DNA of 64,000 nucleotides from Cyclobacteriaceae bacterium (GTDB taxonomy: Bacteria > Bacteroidota > Bacteroidia > Cytophagales > Cyclobacteriaceae), in NCBI GenBank assembly GCA_016787645.1, contig JAEUUF010000013.1, forward strand, positions 744,001-808,000, written 5' to 3'. Below are positions 8,564 to 17,794 of the stretch, piece by piece. A program made the position numbers and the translations under genes. How positions within the stretch are numbered: the first letter of the stretch is position 1; each line of letters opens with the position of its first letter. The notes beneath the pieces were generated by a model. The model was not told the origin of the DNA and made no database searches. It was given only the letters and a program-made list of their open reading frames with translations.

Positions 8564-9640
8564 ATGGAATTTACCCTCAACCAGATTGCCCAAATCCTTC
8601 ATGGAGAAGTGCGTGGTGACGGGAATCAGCAGATCAACATGCTCGCCAAAATACAGGATGCCAAGCGAGGACAAATCGCATTCCTGGCCAATCCCAAGTA
8701 TGAGCAGTACTTATACACGACCCAAGCCAGCGCCGTCATCGTTCATAAAGATTTTCAGCCCAAGAAAGAAATTCAATCAGCCCTCATCCTGGTGGATGAT
8801 CCGTATTCAAGTTTCACGGTGCTCATGGAGCAGTATCACAAAATGATCAGTTTCCAAAAGAGCGGCGTGGAGCAACCCAGCTATTTCAGCGAATCATCGA
8901 CCATTGGCAAGGATGCCTACCGGGGTGCCTTCTCCTACGTTGGAAACAATTCACGCATCGGCGACAATGTCAAAATTTACCCACAGGTATTTATCGGCGA
9001 TAATGTCACCATTGGCGATAACGTGATCCTGCACCCGAATGTGAAGATTTATTCACGCACACGCATCGGCAACAACTGCGTGATTCACGCAGGCACCGTG
9101 ATCGGATCGGACGGCTTTGGTTTTGCTCCCCAGGAAGATGGAACCTACAAGTCCATACCTCAGATGGGCAACGTCGTCATCGAAGATGATGTGACTATCG
9201 GCGCCAACACCGTGGTCGACTGCGCCACCCTGCAAGGCGATTCAACGATCATCCGTCGTGGTGTCAAAATGGACAACCTCATTCAGATTGCGCACAATGT
9301 CGAGGTCGGAAAGAATACCGTCATTGCCGCGCAAGCCGGGATTTCAGGTTCATCCAAAGTGGGCGACAACTGCATGATCGCAGGACAAGTCGGTATCGCC
9401 GGCCACCTCGTCATCGCCAACCAGACGAGCCTGGGGGCCCAGTCGGGTGTATCCAAGTCCATTACCGATGAAGGACAGCGGATGCTGGGCTATCCCGCGA
9501 TCGATATCAAAGATTATTTCCGATCGTACGCCGTGTACAAGAAACTCCCTGATATTGCCCATCGTCTTCGTGACTTGGAAAAGCTGGTGGGGACATCAAG
9601 CCCGCATACGGTTGAAACACCCGATAATGGGCAGAAATAG
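8564..9640 (+). CDS. lpxD: UDP-3-O-(3-hydroxyacyl)glucosamine N-acyltransferase
   Basis: LpxD adds the second hydroxyacyl chain to UDP-acyl-glucosamine in the third step of lipid A synthesis, in the cytoplasm. The N-terminal uridine-binding domain (residues 1-100) is followed by a left-handed beta helix of hexapeptide repeats such as IGDNVTIGDNVILHPN. The probable catalytic histidine is in NLIQIAHNVEVGKN. A C-terminal helix ends the protein. The 358-residue length is near the family norm of about 340. It is followed by lpxC/fabZ and lpxA, so the early lipid A enzymes are encoded together. Confidence 0.95.
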   Translation: MEFTLNQIAQILHGEVRGDGNQQINMLAKIQDAKRGQIAFLANPKYEQYLYTTQASAVIVHKDFQPKKEIQSALILVDDPYSSFTVLMEQYHKMISFQKSGVEQPSYFSESSTIGKDAYRGAFSYVGNNSRIGDNVKIYPQVFIGDNVTIGDNVILHPNVKIYSRTRIGNNCVIHAGTVIGSDGFGFAPQEDGTYKSIPQMGNVVIEDDVTIGANTVVDCATLQGDSTIIRRGVKMDNLIQIAHNVEVGKNTVIAAQAGISGSSKVGDNCMIAGQVGIAGHLVIANQTSLGAQSGVSKSITDEGQRMLGYPAIDIKDYFRSYAVYKKLPDIAHRLRDLEKLVGTSSPHTVETPDNGQK

Positions 9641-9666
9641 GAGACCGGGGGCCTGATTCCTCCGTT

Positions 9667-9698
9667 TTTGGCATACTGCCCTGATCCTCTTAAATTTG
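9667..9698 (+). promoter_or_regulatory. Bacteroidota promoter for lpxC/fabZ (-33 and -7 elements)
   Basis: TTTG at 9667-9670 and TAAATTTG at 9691-9698 are separated by 20 bases, matching the TTTG/TAnnTTTG consensus and spacing. Transcription would start about 10 bases before the ATG at 9716. This supports 9716 over the longer reading frame that begins at 9668. Confidence 0.7.
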
Positions 9699-9715
9699 CG
9701 TCCCTATTTTCACGC

Positions 9716-11113
9716 ATGCTTAATCACAAGCAACGAACCATCAAGAAGTCGGTAACCATCTCTGGCGTCGGCCTACACACCGGCGTGCAGACTACGGTCA
9801 CCTTCCAGCCGGCAAAACCCAACCATGGCATCAAGTTCCAGCGGGTTGATCTGCCCGGTTCCCCCATAATTGATGCGGACTGTGACCGCGTCGTGGATGT
9901 ATCTCGCGGAACTACGATTGAGCAGAGTGGCGCCCGGGTAAGCACCATCGAGCACACCCTGGCCGCACTGGTAGGCCTGGAAATCGACAATGTCATGATC
10001 CAGATCGATGGACCTGAAGCCCCGATCATGGATGGCAGTTCCATTCAGTTTGTGCAAGTACTGAAAGAGGCAGGGACGGAAGAACAAAATGCCCTTCGTG
10101 ATTTCTTCGAGGTGCAAGACAGTATCTTCTACCGTGAAGGTGCTCGTCACGTGGAAATCGCCGCCTTGCCGCTCGATGATTACCGCGTCACGGTAATGAT
10201 CGACTACAACTCTCCCGTGTTGGGCAGCCAACATGCCAGCATTACCAACATCCAGCAGTTTGAAAAGGAAATCGCCTCCTGCCGCACTTTTTGCTTCCTC
10301 CATGAGCTGGAGATGCTCTATAAGAATAACCTAATCAAGGGTGGCGATCTGAATAACGCCATTGTGATTGTTGACCGGGTGGTCGAACCCAGCGAATTGG
10401 ACAACATTGCCCGGATGCTCGGCAAGCCAACCGTCGAGGTAAAAAAAGAAGGCATCCTTAATAACATCGAACTTCGATACAACAACGAACCAGCCCGTCA
10501 TAAACTGCTCGATATCATCGGCGATCTCGCCCTGGCCGGCCGCCCGCTGAAGGCACAAATTCTTGCCGCACGCCCCGGGCACGCCGCGAACGTAGCTTTC
10601 GCCAAGAAGCTGAAGAAGGCCATGGCGGAGTCGGACAAGAAGGGCGTTCCGCGCTATAACCCGGCGCTTCCACCGGTGATGGATATCAACAAAATCACGC
10701 AGACGCTTCCTCACCGTTATCCCTTTCTCCTCATCGACAAGATCATCTATCTTGATAAGGAGACCGTGGCCGGTGTGAAGAACGTGACCATGAATGAGAA
10801 TTTTTTTGCCGGTCACTTCCCGGGCAACCCGGTGATGCCGGGAGTACTCCAGGTGGAAGCCATGGCACAGATTGGCGGTATCCTGGTACTCAACACTGTG
10901 CCAGACCCCGAGAATTACTGGACCTACTTCCTGGGCATTGACGATTTCCGTTTCCGGAAAATGGTGCTCCCGGGCGACACGCTGGTGATTCAGTGTGATC
11001 TCCTGGCCCCGATCAAACGGGGCATAGCCAAAATGTATGGTCGTGGCTACGTGGGAAATACCCTCGTTTGTGAAGGCACCATGACCGCCAGCATTGTCAG
11101 AAAAGATACATGA
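9716..11113 (+). CDS. lpxC: Bifunctional LpxC deacetylase / FabZ dehydratase
   Basis: This 465-residue fusion joins UDP-3-O-acyl-GlcNAc deacetylase (LpxC, residues 1 to about 300), the committed step of lipid A synthesis, to beta-hydroxyacyl-ACP dehydratase (FabZ, about 320-465). The LpxC part shows the zinc-site pattern SIEHTLAAL and GPEAPIMDGSS, then RHKLLDIIGDLAL and the catalytic-histidine stretch ARPGHAAN. The FabZ part has LPHRYPFLLID and FAGHFPGNPVMPGVLQVEAMAQ with the active-site histidine and glutamate. The fusion is typical of Bacteroidota and ties the competing lipid A and fatty-acid routes to one polypeptide. The start at 9716 follows the promoter above. The stop overlaps the lpxA start as ATGA. 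Confidence 0.96.
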   Translation: MLNHKQRTIKKSVTISGVGLHTGVQTTVTFQPAKPNHGIKFQRVDLPGSPIIDADCDRVVDVSRGTTIEQSGARVSTIEHTLAALVGLEIDNVMIQIDGPEAPIMDGSSIQFVQVLKEAGTEEQNALRDFFEVQDSIFYREGARHVEIAALPLDDYRVTVMIDYNSPVLGSQHASITNIQQFEKEIASCRTFCFLHELEMLYKNNLIKGGDLNNAIVIVDRVVEPSELDNIARMLGKPTVEVKKEGILNNIELRYNNEPARHKLLDIIGDLALAGRPLKAQILAARPGHAANVAFAKKLKKAMAESDKKGVPRYNPALPPVMDINKITQTLPHRYPFLLIDKIIYLDKETVAGVKNVTMNENFFAGHFPGNPVMPGVLQVEAMAQIGGILVLNTVPDPENYWTYFLGIDDFRFRKMVLPGDTLVIQCDLLAPIKRGIAKMYGRGYVGNTLVCEGTMTASIVRKDT

Positions 11114-11910
11114 GCAATTACCCTCTAGCCAACGTACATCCCGAGGCCGTTATCGGCAAGAATGTAGTCATTGAACCTTTTGCCACCGTACAGAAAGACG
11201 TCGTGATCGGTGATGGTTGCTGGATAGGACCTAACGCCGTCATTTGCGAAGGTGCCCGCCTGGGCAAAAATGTTAAAGTGTACCCAGGTGCATCCGTTTC
11301 TTCCGTTCCCCAGGACCTGAAGTTCGCCGGGGAGAAGACCGAGACCTTTATCGGGGACAACACGGTGATTCGCGAAAGTGTTACCATCAGCCGTGGAACG
11401 GCCGACAAGCATAAGACGGTTATCGGCAAGAATTGCCTCTTGATGGCTTATGTGCATGTCGCCCACGACTGCATCATTGGTGATCATTGCATTTTCGCCA
11501 ACGCCGTGCAGGTGGCCGGTCACGTAGTCATTGAAGATTGGGCCATCATTGGCGGGGCCAGTGCGCTCCACCAGTTTGTCAAGGTTGGCGCACACGTCAT
11601 GCTCTCCGGCGGATCGCTGGTGCGCAAAGATGTTCCGCCCTACACCAAGGCGGCCCGTGAGCCACTCACCTATGCCGGAGTCAATAGCATCGGGTTGCGT
11701 CGTCGCGGGTTCACTCCTGAGAAGATCAGTGAAATCCAGGAAATCTACCGATACATCTTCCTCAAAGGAATGAACAACAGCAAGGCATTGGACGCGGTCG
11801 AGCGTGACCTTGCACCAAGTGCAGAGCGTGATTACATCGTCAACTTCATCCGCAGTTCAGAACGTGGTGTGATGAAGGGATTCTCCACCAGCCTGGCGTC
11901 GTTTGAATGA
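11110..11910 (+). CDS. lpxA: UDP-N-acetylglucosamine O-acyltransferase
   Basis: LpxA performs the first acylation of lipid A synthesis, moving a 3-hydroxyacyl chain from ACP to UDP-GlcNAc. The left-handed helix of hexapeptide repeats starts at once (VHPEAVIGKNVVIEPF), and the catalytic histidine lies in MAYVHVAHDCIIGDHC. A helical C-terminal domain includes EIYRYIFLKGMNNSKAL. The 266 residues match the usual 262. It is translationally coupled to lpxC/fabZ (ATGA) and to the following ABC ATPase gene (ATGA). Confidence 0.96.
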   Translation: MSNYPLANVHPEAVIGKNVVIEPFATVQKDVVIGDGCWIGPNAVICEGARLGKNVKVYPGASVSSVPQDLKFAGEKTETFIGDNTVIRESVTISRGTADKHKTVIGKNCLLMAYVHVAHDCIIGDHCIFANAVQVAGHVVIEDWAIIGGASALHQFVKVGAHVMLSGGSLVRKDVPPYTKAAREPLTYAGVNSIGLRRRGFTPEKISEIQEIYRYIFLKGMNNSKALDAVERDLAPSAERDYIVNFIRSSERGVMKGFSTSLASFE

Positions 11911-12548
11911 CCATCGCCACCGAAAATCTAAGCAAGCGGTTTAACCGCGAATGGATTTTCAGGGGTTTTACTTTTGCTTTCCCGCCTGGCCACTACGCCA
12001 TCATTGGTCCCAACGGATCGGGCAAGTCCACTTTGCTGCAAGTGCTGTGGGGACAACTGCCCTCCACTTCAGGCGCTATCCGCTACGAATTGGAAGGAGT
12101 TCTTGTTCCGCAAGAACAGGTATTCCGGCACGTGTCCATTGTCGCCCCTTATGTGGACCTGATGGAGGAACTTACGCTCGCCGAAATACTTCACTTTCAT
12201 TTTTCATTTAAGAAGTCAAGGGAAAACCGAACGATACCTGAACTGATGGATCTCATGGAACTTACCTACGCCCGGGATAAACAGGTTGGTCACTTTTCTT
12301 CAGGCATGAAACAGCGTCTAAAACTCGGCCTGGCTCTCTTCTCCGAAGTCCAGTTGCTGTTCCTGGACGAACCGACGATGAACCTGGACAAAGCAGCTAT
12401 TGGATGGTACTGGCGAAATTTCCGGCTATTGCCCCCTGAAACTACGGTACTGATTGGGTCTAATCACGAGGCGGAATACCCTTCAGAAGCCATTAAAATC
12501 TCGATGGCCGATTATAAGGGGTTACAAATCAATCCCAGACCTCATTAA
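11907..12548 (+). CDS. ABC transporter ATP-binding protein, no permease nearby
   Basis: The protein is a single nucleotide-binding domain of 213 residues. The Walker A motif is GPNGSGKST, the signature is HFSSGMKQRLKLG, Walker B is LLFLDEPTMNLD and the switch histidine is in GSNHEAE. It overlaps lpxA by ATGA, so it is expressed with lipid A genes, but no membrane partner is encoded next to it. Its closest resemblance is to short heme-export or Cu-type NBDs, but substrate and partner are unknown. An envelope-related role is inferred only from position. Confidence 0.8.
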   Translation: MTIATENLSKRFNREWIFRGFTFAFPPGHYAIIGPNGSGKSTLLQVLWGQLPSTSGAIRYELEGVLVPQEQVFRHVSIVAPYVDLMEELTLAEILHFHFSFKKSRENRTIPELMDLMELTYARDKQVGHFSSGMKQRLKLGLALFSEVQLLFLDEPTMNLDKAAIGWYWRNFRLLPPETTVLIGSNHEAEYPSEAIKISMADYKGLQINPRPH

Positions 12549-12604
12549 AAAGGCCCATTTCTTAGTTTTTTGGGCGACAATATTCAAAATCAGGGCGATT
12601 TTAG

Positions 12605-12612
12605 TATGTTTG
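12605..12612 (+). promoter_or_regulatory. Bacteroidota -7 promoter element for the following lipoprotein gene
   Basis: TATGTTTG is an exact TAnnTTTG match, 15 bases before the chosen ATG at 12627. It argues that the open frame upstream of 12627 is untranslated. Confidence 0.5.
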
Positions 12613-12626
12613 AACTAACTACGACA

Positions 12627-13103
12627 ATGATGAAAAGAAGCAAGTTTTTGATCATGCTGACCCTGCTCGGGGTTTCAGCCTCTTTCTGGCAGTGCGGCAG
12701 TAGTTCCTCTTCCACCCCCAATCCTCAGGACGAGCAGCTTAAGAAACTTACAAAAACCTGGTATGCGAAAGGATTGCCAGTGACCTTCAATAGTGCGCCG
12801 GTAACCGGGTACGACGGTTTCACTCTCACCATGACCGGGACCAATGGACAGAATACGTTCAACTACACTGCCGCAGGACGGCCTTCCGGTATCAAAACTC
12901 CGTGGAATAGCGCCGGGACTTTTACATTTGGAACTGGATCGAATTTTTCAACACTCCTGACGCGCGATGACAATATCGTGGTGACTTATTCTGTGAGCGA
13001 CACTCAATTGCAGATGACATTTACCTACGTCGGCGCCGGGTATACCGGTCGGACCAGCAACGTCGAGGGAACCTGGGCGTTCACATTCGACCTTGTACCA
13101 TAA
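12627..13103 (+). CDS. Hypothetical secreted lipoprotein
   Basis: I do not recognise a family. The 158-residue product has a hydrophobic signal (FLIMLTLLGVSASFWQC) followed by a cysteine and a serine-rich stretch typical of Bacteroidota lipoproteins, although the residues just before the cysteine (FWQ) fit the lipobox poorly. The mature part is rich in Thr, Gly and aromatic residues with alternating strands, like a small lipocalin or beta-sandwich. The ATG at 12627 (another follows at 12630) is chosen from the promoter and signal peptide rather than the longer frame from 12570. It stands alone and ends at a shared terminator with mutS2. Confidence 0.65.
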   Translation: MMKRSKFLIMLTLLGVSASFWQCGSSSSSTPNPQDEQLKKLTKTWYAKGLPVTFNSAPVTGYDGFTLTMTGTNGQNTFNYTAAGRPSGIKTPWNSAGTFTFGTGSNFSTLLTRDDNIVVTYSVSDTQLQMTFTYVGAGYTGRTSNVEGTWAFTFDLVP

Positions 13104-13124
13104 CTCTTAGACAAGCCTGTAAAC

Positions 13125-13150
13125 AAAGACCCGGACCTCGGGTCTTTTTT
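13125..13150. terminator. Bidirectional intrinsic terminator
   Basis: AAAGACCCG at 13125-13133 pairs perfectly with CGGGTCTTT at 13139-13147 around a 5-base loop, followed by a T-run to 13150. It lies between the convergent lipoprotein gene and mutS2, and the A-rich left flank lets it serve both strands. Confidence 0.85.
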
Positions 13151-13153
13151 GTT

Positions 13154-15505
13154 TCACTTGAGTGCAACAACAGTAATTCCGGCCCCTCCCCGATCTGCGT
13201 GCTCGTCGCGGAAGCCGGCAACTCCCTTCAAGCCCTTGAGGTAATCCCGGACCACGGTTCGCAAAACACCCTCGCCTTTTCCGTGGAGGATACTTATCTC
13301 CGCTACACCAAGTTGAATGGCATCGTCCATATAGCGTGTAAGAACGGGAACTAATTCTTCCACCCGCATACCGCGAACATCCAGTTGCGGTGAAAACTGC
13401 GAGTTGCTCGAAATTCTTAGCGAGGTTTTATTGGGAGCCGGACGAACTTCTGCCTGATCACTTCGCACCAGCCTGTCCACTTTCACGGTTGAGCGCAAAT
13501 CGCCAAACTGTACCATCGCCTTGCTCCCTTCCAACGACAAGATGGTCCCCGTCACCTCCCCTCCTATCATCCTTACCTTGTCACCTTCTTTCAAGGGCCC
13601 CTGGGGTTTCATTGATTTATCCTGAACGGGCTTTACTTTCTTCTGCAGGTCTTTTAATCCTTCCCGTACTTTCCTGGTCTCCTGTTTTTCGGCCTTGTTT
13701 TCCCGAATGTGTCTAATCGTTTTCTCAATCTCCTTGTTGGTCTCTTGCAAAAGCAACGAAGCCTCAGATTTAGCCCGGTTGAGAATCTCCTTCTTTTGAG
13801 TTTCCAGTTTTTCGTTTAGCTCATCATACCGGCGGCGGTCATTGGCCACCTCTCTTTCGCGTGCCGAAAGCTCCTGCTCACGTTGCGTCAACCTGACCTT
13901 TTCCTCAGCCACCTGTTTCATCAACGTCTCCAGGCCGATCAGTTCCTTCCCAATGATTCTACCCGCCGCCTCCAGGGTCTCCTTGGGAAGCCCGGTCTTC
14001 CCTCCAATTTCGAGGGCAAACGAGCTGCCCGGCTGGCCAATCTCCAGTCGAAATAACGGCACCAGCTTATCAGTATCAAACTGCATGGAGGCATTCCTGA
14101 TTCCCGGGGTATGGCTCGCGAAGACTTTCAGGTTGTAATAGTGGGTGGTTGCCAATCCCCACGATTGCTTTCTTAAAAGTTGCTCAAGAATCGCCTGTGC
14201 AATGCCTCCGCCAAAATTTGGATCGGTACCTGAACCCAGTTCATCCATCAGGATCAGCGAACGCGAGCCTGCCTCACGAAGAAAGTTGGCCATATTACGC
14301 AAGTGCGAACTGTAAGTACTCAGGTCACTTTCGATCGACTGTTGGTCGCCAATGTCCAGGAAGATGGCATCGAAGACCCCAACCACCGAATCAGGATTCA
14401 TGGGGACCAACAGGCCACACTGCACCATGTACTGGATCAGTCCTACCGTTTTCAGACAAACGGATTTTCCGCCGGCGTTGGGACCCGACACCAGCAAGAA
14501 GCGATCCTGATCCGTGAGTGAGATGGTCAACGGCACCAAAGGTCGCTTGTTTCTCAGCGATACGAACAACAGCGGATGACGAGCCTCGGACCATTGCAAG
14601 CAAGGTGATGGGCTGAGTGCGGGCATAACTGCCTGCAGGTCACGTGCCATTCTTGCCTTGGCCCGTATGAAATCCAATTCAGCAAGGAGTGCATACCCCG
14701 CTGAGATTTCGCCAAGGTTTTCACGAAGAAACCCGGTCACCTCCCGAAGAATGCGGATCACTTCATTCCGTTCTTCCAGGACGAGGTCGCGAAGGTCATT
14801 GTTCGCCTCCAGTACATCCGCCGGCTCCAGGAACACTGTCTGCCCGGTCGATGATTGATCGACGAGATATCCCTTGATCTTTCTTTTGTGTTCGGCCAGC
14901 AAGGGAATCACGAGCCGGCCATCGCGTATCGTAGGATTGGCCCCTTCCGGACACCAACCTTTTTCCAATGCCTGTCGCATAATCTGGTCGGCCACACGCC
15001 GTGCCTTGAGCTCCTCTTCCCGAAGTCGCTTGCGTATCCTTGACAACTCGTGTGACGCGTGATCCCGGATTTTTCCTTCATCATCCATCACGGTACGTAA
15101 CCGCGTGAGTAACTTTTTTCCCGCCGAAGCCGGCAACGAAAGGCGTGACAGCGCGGGATAGGCTGTGGCATCCTTCCCCAAGAACGCATTAGCTGCAACA
15201 ATCATTTGGAGGGCCGCCATCAATGCCGCCAGATCTTCAACTTCCAGGTAGCCTCCTTCTACCTCCAGCATGGCCTGCCAGGGTTCCGGGTCCGCATACG
15301 GGCCAATTGGAAAGTCCTCACCCTGTGAATGGAGGTATGCCGTCTCCTGGGTCAGGACCAAAAGGGCGCGGATTGATTCGGGTTCGGTCAGAAAGCCTAG
15401 TTCGTTCACTTTCCTTCTTCCCGGCTCCCCGAGGCACCCCATTCTCAACCGATCGCGCAACTGATCGAATCCAAGGCGCTGTTCGAAATCAGAAGGGAAT
15501 ACCAT
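13154..15505 (-). CDS. mutS2: Endonuclease MutS2
   Basis: MutS2 proteins bind branched DNA and restrain recombination, and in some bacteria rescue collided ribosomes. The 783-residue product has the MutS core and clamp region, the ATPase Walker A motif GPNAGGKS near residue 340 and the DELGSGTDP Walker B region. A long charged coiled coil of roughly residues 515-630 follows, then a C-terminal Smr nuclease domain with LDVRGMRVEE and LHGKGEGVLR. Length and order are typical. It starts 5 bases after the upstream DUF4296 lipoprotein gene and ends at the shared terminator. Confidence 0.95.
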   Translation of the reverse strand: MVFPSDFEQRLGFDQLRDRLRMGCLGEPGRRKVNELGFLTEPESIRALLVLTQETAYLHSQGEDFPIGPYADPEPWQAMLEVEGGYLEVEDLAALMAALQMIVAANAFLGKDATAYPALSRLSLPASAGKKLLTRLRTVMDDEGKIRDHASHELSRIRKRLREEELKARRVADQIMRQALEKGWCPEGANPTIRDGRLVIPLLAEHKRKIKGYLVDQSSTGQTVFLEPADVLEANNDLRDLVLEERNEVIRILREVTGFLRENLGEISAGYALLAELDFIRAKARMARDLQAVMPALSPSPCLQWSEARHPLLFVSLRNKRPLVPLTISLTDQDRFLLVSGPNAGGKSVCLKTVGLIQYMVQCGLLVPMNPDSVVGVFDAIFLDIGDQQSIESDLSTYSSHLRNMANFLREAGSRSLILMDELGSGTDPNFGGGIAQAILEQLLRKQSWGLATTHYYNLKVFASHTPGIRNASMQFDTDKLVPLFRLEIGQPGSSFALEIGGKTGLPKETLEAAGRIIGKELIGLETLMKQVAEEKVRLTQREQELSAREREVANDRRRYDELNEKLETQKKEILNRAKSEASLLLQETNKEIEKTIRHIRENKAEKQETRKVREGLKDLQKKVKPVQDKSMKPQGPLKEGDKVRMIGGEVTGTILSLEGSKAMVQFGDLRSTVKVDRLVRSDQAEVRPAPNKTSLRISSNSQFSPQLDVRGMRVEELVPVLTRYMDDAIQLGVAEISILHGKGEGVLRTVVRDYLKGLKGVAGFRDEHADRGGAGITVVALK

Positions 15506-15510
15506 GGAGA

Positions 15511-15879
15511 TTAATGACGAATGGGAATGGTTCGCTGGAGTTGCTCCCGAAGGCTGAGGGAGTCAATGATGGCATCGTAAATCTTCTCCAGTTCATCCGG
15601 GTGCCGGAGGTAGTAGTCATAGGCTTTCCGCAGGGTAGAGTCAGCCACACCACGGTGGCGCAGCACGGAATCCTGGTAAGGAATAAAAAGACGGTAGGCC
15701 GAATCCTTGCTCACCGGGGTAATGGACATTCTGGCCTCCCCCAGGTAGATTTCCATCATCAGTCCGGCCATTTCATCCCGGGAGAGTGGAGGCCGTTCCT
15801 CTTTCTCCTTCTTGCAGGAGGCCATGCCGGCCAGCACCAGCAGAAACCAAACAACCCGGAGTCGCATGAATAAAAACAT
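15511..15879 (-). CDS. DUF4296 lipoprotein
   Basis: The product, about 122 residues, has a signal peptide ending in LAGMASC, a lipobox-type cysteine, followed by KKEKEERPP. The mature part carries the DUF4296 pattern (MAGLMMEIYLGEARM, then YQDSVLRHRGVADSTLRKAYDYYL). This family is confined mainly to Bacteroidota and has no known function. A start at 15879 gives a compact signal peptide; 15867 and 15903 are also possible. A near-consensus -7 element, GTAATTTG, lies just upstream on the minus strand and favours a start inside the longer frame. It is probably co-transcribed with mutS2. Confidence 0.75.
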   Translation of the reverse strand: MFLFMRLRVVWFLLVLAGMASCKKEKEERPPLSRDEMAGLMMEIYLGEARMSITPVSKDSAYRLFIPYQDSVLRHRGVADSTLRKAYDYYLRHPDELEKIYDAIIDSLSLREQLQRTIPIRH

Positions 15880-15997
15880 TCTTTTGGGTGGCAAATTACT
15901 CATATTTTAGCGCCCTGTCTGCGCAGTCCGGATTTCGTTCAGGTACATAACCACTGCATTCCCGGGGCGCCCCAGACAACACGAAAATGATGCCAAG

Positions 15998-16876
15998 GTG
16001 AGAGAACTGCTGAAGAAGCTTCGTCGGTACGAGATCCAGATTCGCAAGGCCATTAATAGCCAGATGCAGGGGGATTTCCACTCCATCTTTAAAGGTACCG
16101 GCCTGGAATTTGACGATGTTCGACCCTACCAATATGGTGACGACATCCGCACCATCGACTGGCACGTGTCTGCAAAGGGTCATGGCACGTTTGTCAAAAC
16201 ATTTAAGGAAGAGAAGGAACAGACCATCTTCTTCATCCTTGACGTGAGCGCCTCGCAGGAGATCGGAAGTCCGGGGCAGACAAAATTTGACGTTGGCATG
16301 GAGATTTGCGGGGTACTTGCGCTTTCCGGAGCCAAGGAATCCAGCCAGGTAGGCCTCATTGGGTATTCCGATGAGCGCGAATTATACATCAAACCGAAAA
16401 AGGGCGTCGGGCAGGCGTACCAGATCATCGGCGGTCTTGAACGGCTGCAGCCCAAGTCAACGAAGACGAATTTGGCCAAAGCCATTTCATTTGCCCTCAA
16501 TGCGATCCGTCGACGCAGTGTAGTGATCATGATCTCCGATTTTATCGATACCGGTTACCTTCGCAACCTGCAATCTCTTGCGCGCAAGCATGACCTGGTG
16601 GTCATTCATATTTCAGACAAGCGCGAAACCAGTCTGCCCAGCCTCGGCATCATCCCGGTATTGGAGAAGGAGTCTAAGCGAACGCTCTGGATCAACACTT
16701 CCTTCGGAGAATTTCGAAATCAGCTTTCGAGGGCACACGTCCAACGCCAGGAAGAACTCAGGAAGTTTTGTCGAAGGCACCAAATCAACTACGTCAGCAT
16801 TTCGACCGATGAGGACTTTGTGCCCAAGTTGCTGCGACTTTTCAAAGTCAGAAACAAAACCGTCAAGAGCACGTAA
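15998..16876 (+). CDS. DUF58 domain protein (Bat locus)
   Basis: DUF58 proteins are von Willebrand-fold partners of MoxR ATPases and Bat proteins in Bacteroidota aerotolerance loci. The 292-residue product has the diagnostic GLEFDDVRPYQYGDDIRTIDW stretch split over residues 36-56, and a VWA-like core with FILDVSASQEIG. The GTG at 15998 is used because upstream ATGs are out of frame and stop at once. Usually a moxR gene precedes this gene; here the neighbour is the divergent DUF4296 gene, so the ATPase must be elsewhere or absent. A small membrane protein gene and batA follow. Confidence 0.87.
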   Translation: MRELLKKLRRYEIQIRKAINSQMQGDFHSIFKGTGLEFDDVRPYQYGDDIRTIDWHVSAKGHGTFVKTFKEEKEQTIFFILDVSASQEIGSPGQTKFDVGMEICGVLALSGAKESSQVGLIGYSDERELYIKPKKGVGQAYQIIGGLERLQPKSTKTNLAKAISFALNAIRRRSVVIMISDFIDTGYLRNLQSLARKHDLVVIHISDKRETSLPSLGIIPVLEKESKRTLWINTSFGEFRNQLSRAHVQRQEELRKFCRRHQINYVSISTDEDFVPKLLRLFKVRNKTVKST

Positions 16877-16888
16877 TCATCCAAGGCA

Positions 16889-17794
16889 ATGAGGAGGTTG
16901 AGGTATTTGTCGGTGATCCTGGGGTGGACCGTTCTTTCGGGGCCTTGCGCCGCCCAGGGAATCCGCGTTCATGGGCATTTCAGGGCTGATACCGCTGCAA
17001 TCGGCGAGGTGGTTCCTTACGTACTTACTGCATCCTATCCCCGGGAAACCCAAGTACTGTTCCCCGACTCCACTTTCGCATTCGCTCCATTTGAATTCGC
17101 CCGGAAGCAATCCTTTCCCACACGAACTTCAGGTGCGGTGAGCTACGATAGTGCAGTCTATTTCCTCAGCACATTTGAAATTGATTCCCTGCAGAAATTA
17201 CGGTTGCCTGTATTTGTGGTTCAGCCGTTGGATTGCGTGGCTGTATTTGCCACAGCGGACACCTTAAGGCTGAACTATCGCGTAACCATTCCCCTGGATT
17301 CGATCGCCGTAGAAAAACTCCCATTGAAAACAAATACGGCCTACCAGCGGGTCAAATGGATATTCAATTATCCGGTCTTGCTTATTCTCGCCGGAATTCT
17401 GCTGGTGGCCGCAGTAGCAGTATGGGTAATTTTTGGCAAGCAAATTCGCCGTTTCTTTGCGTTACGGAGACTCCGACGTGGTTACGAAAACTTTCAGACG
17501 CAATATCTTCGCGCGATCGACAGACTGAACGCGGACGCATCCAGCCGAAAGGCAGAAGATGCGTTGCTGCTATGGAAGCGATACATGGAAGAACTCGAGG
17601 CTTATCCGTTTACGAAGTCCACCTCCCGCGAAATCCTCAGGAAGTTTGCCAACGACGGATTGGGAAATGCATTGCGCTCCATCGATCGTACCATCTATGG
17701 GGGATATGGCGCCAACCGGGATCCTTTCCTTTACTTGCAGACCTATTCACAACAGCAATTTGAAAAACGTCAAGCCGAGTTAAGGAATGGATAA
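16889..17794 (+). CDS. Bat-locus membrane protein of unknown function
   Basis: The 301-residue product has an N-terminal signal peptide (LSVILGWTVLSGPCAAQG), a periplasmic beta-rich domain to about residue 155, one transmembrane helix (VLLILAGILLVAAVAVWVIF), and a helical cytoplasmic tail of about 110 residues. Proteins of this layout stand between DUF58 and BatA in many Bacteroidota. The function is unknown, probably a membrane partner of the VWA proteins. It begins 12 bases after the DUF58 stop and overlaps batA by 8 bases. Confidence 0.75.
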   Translation: MRRLRYLSVILGWTVLSGPCAAQGIRVHGHFRADTAAIGEVVPYVLTASYPRETQVLFPDSTFAFAPFEFARKQSFPTRTSGAVSYDSAVYFLSTFEIDSLQKLRLPVFVVQPLDCVAVFATADTLRLNYRVTIPLDSIAVEKLPLKTNTAYQRVKWIFNYPVLLILAGILLVAAVAVWVIFGKQIRRFFALRRLRRGYENFQTQYLRAIDRLNADASSRKAEDALLLWKRYMEELEAYPFTKSTSREILRKFANDGLGNALRSIDRTIYGGYGANRDPFLYLQTYSQQQFEKRQAELRNG

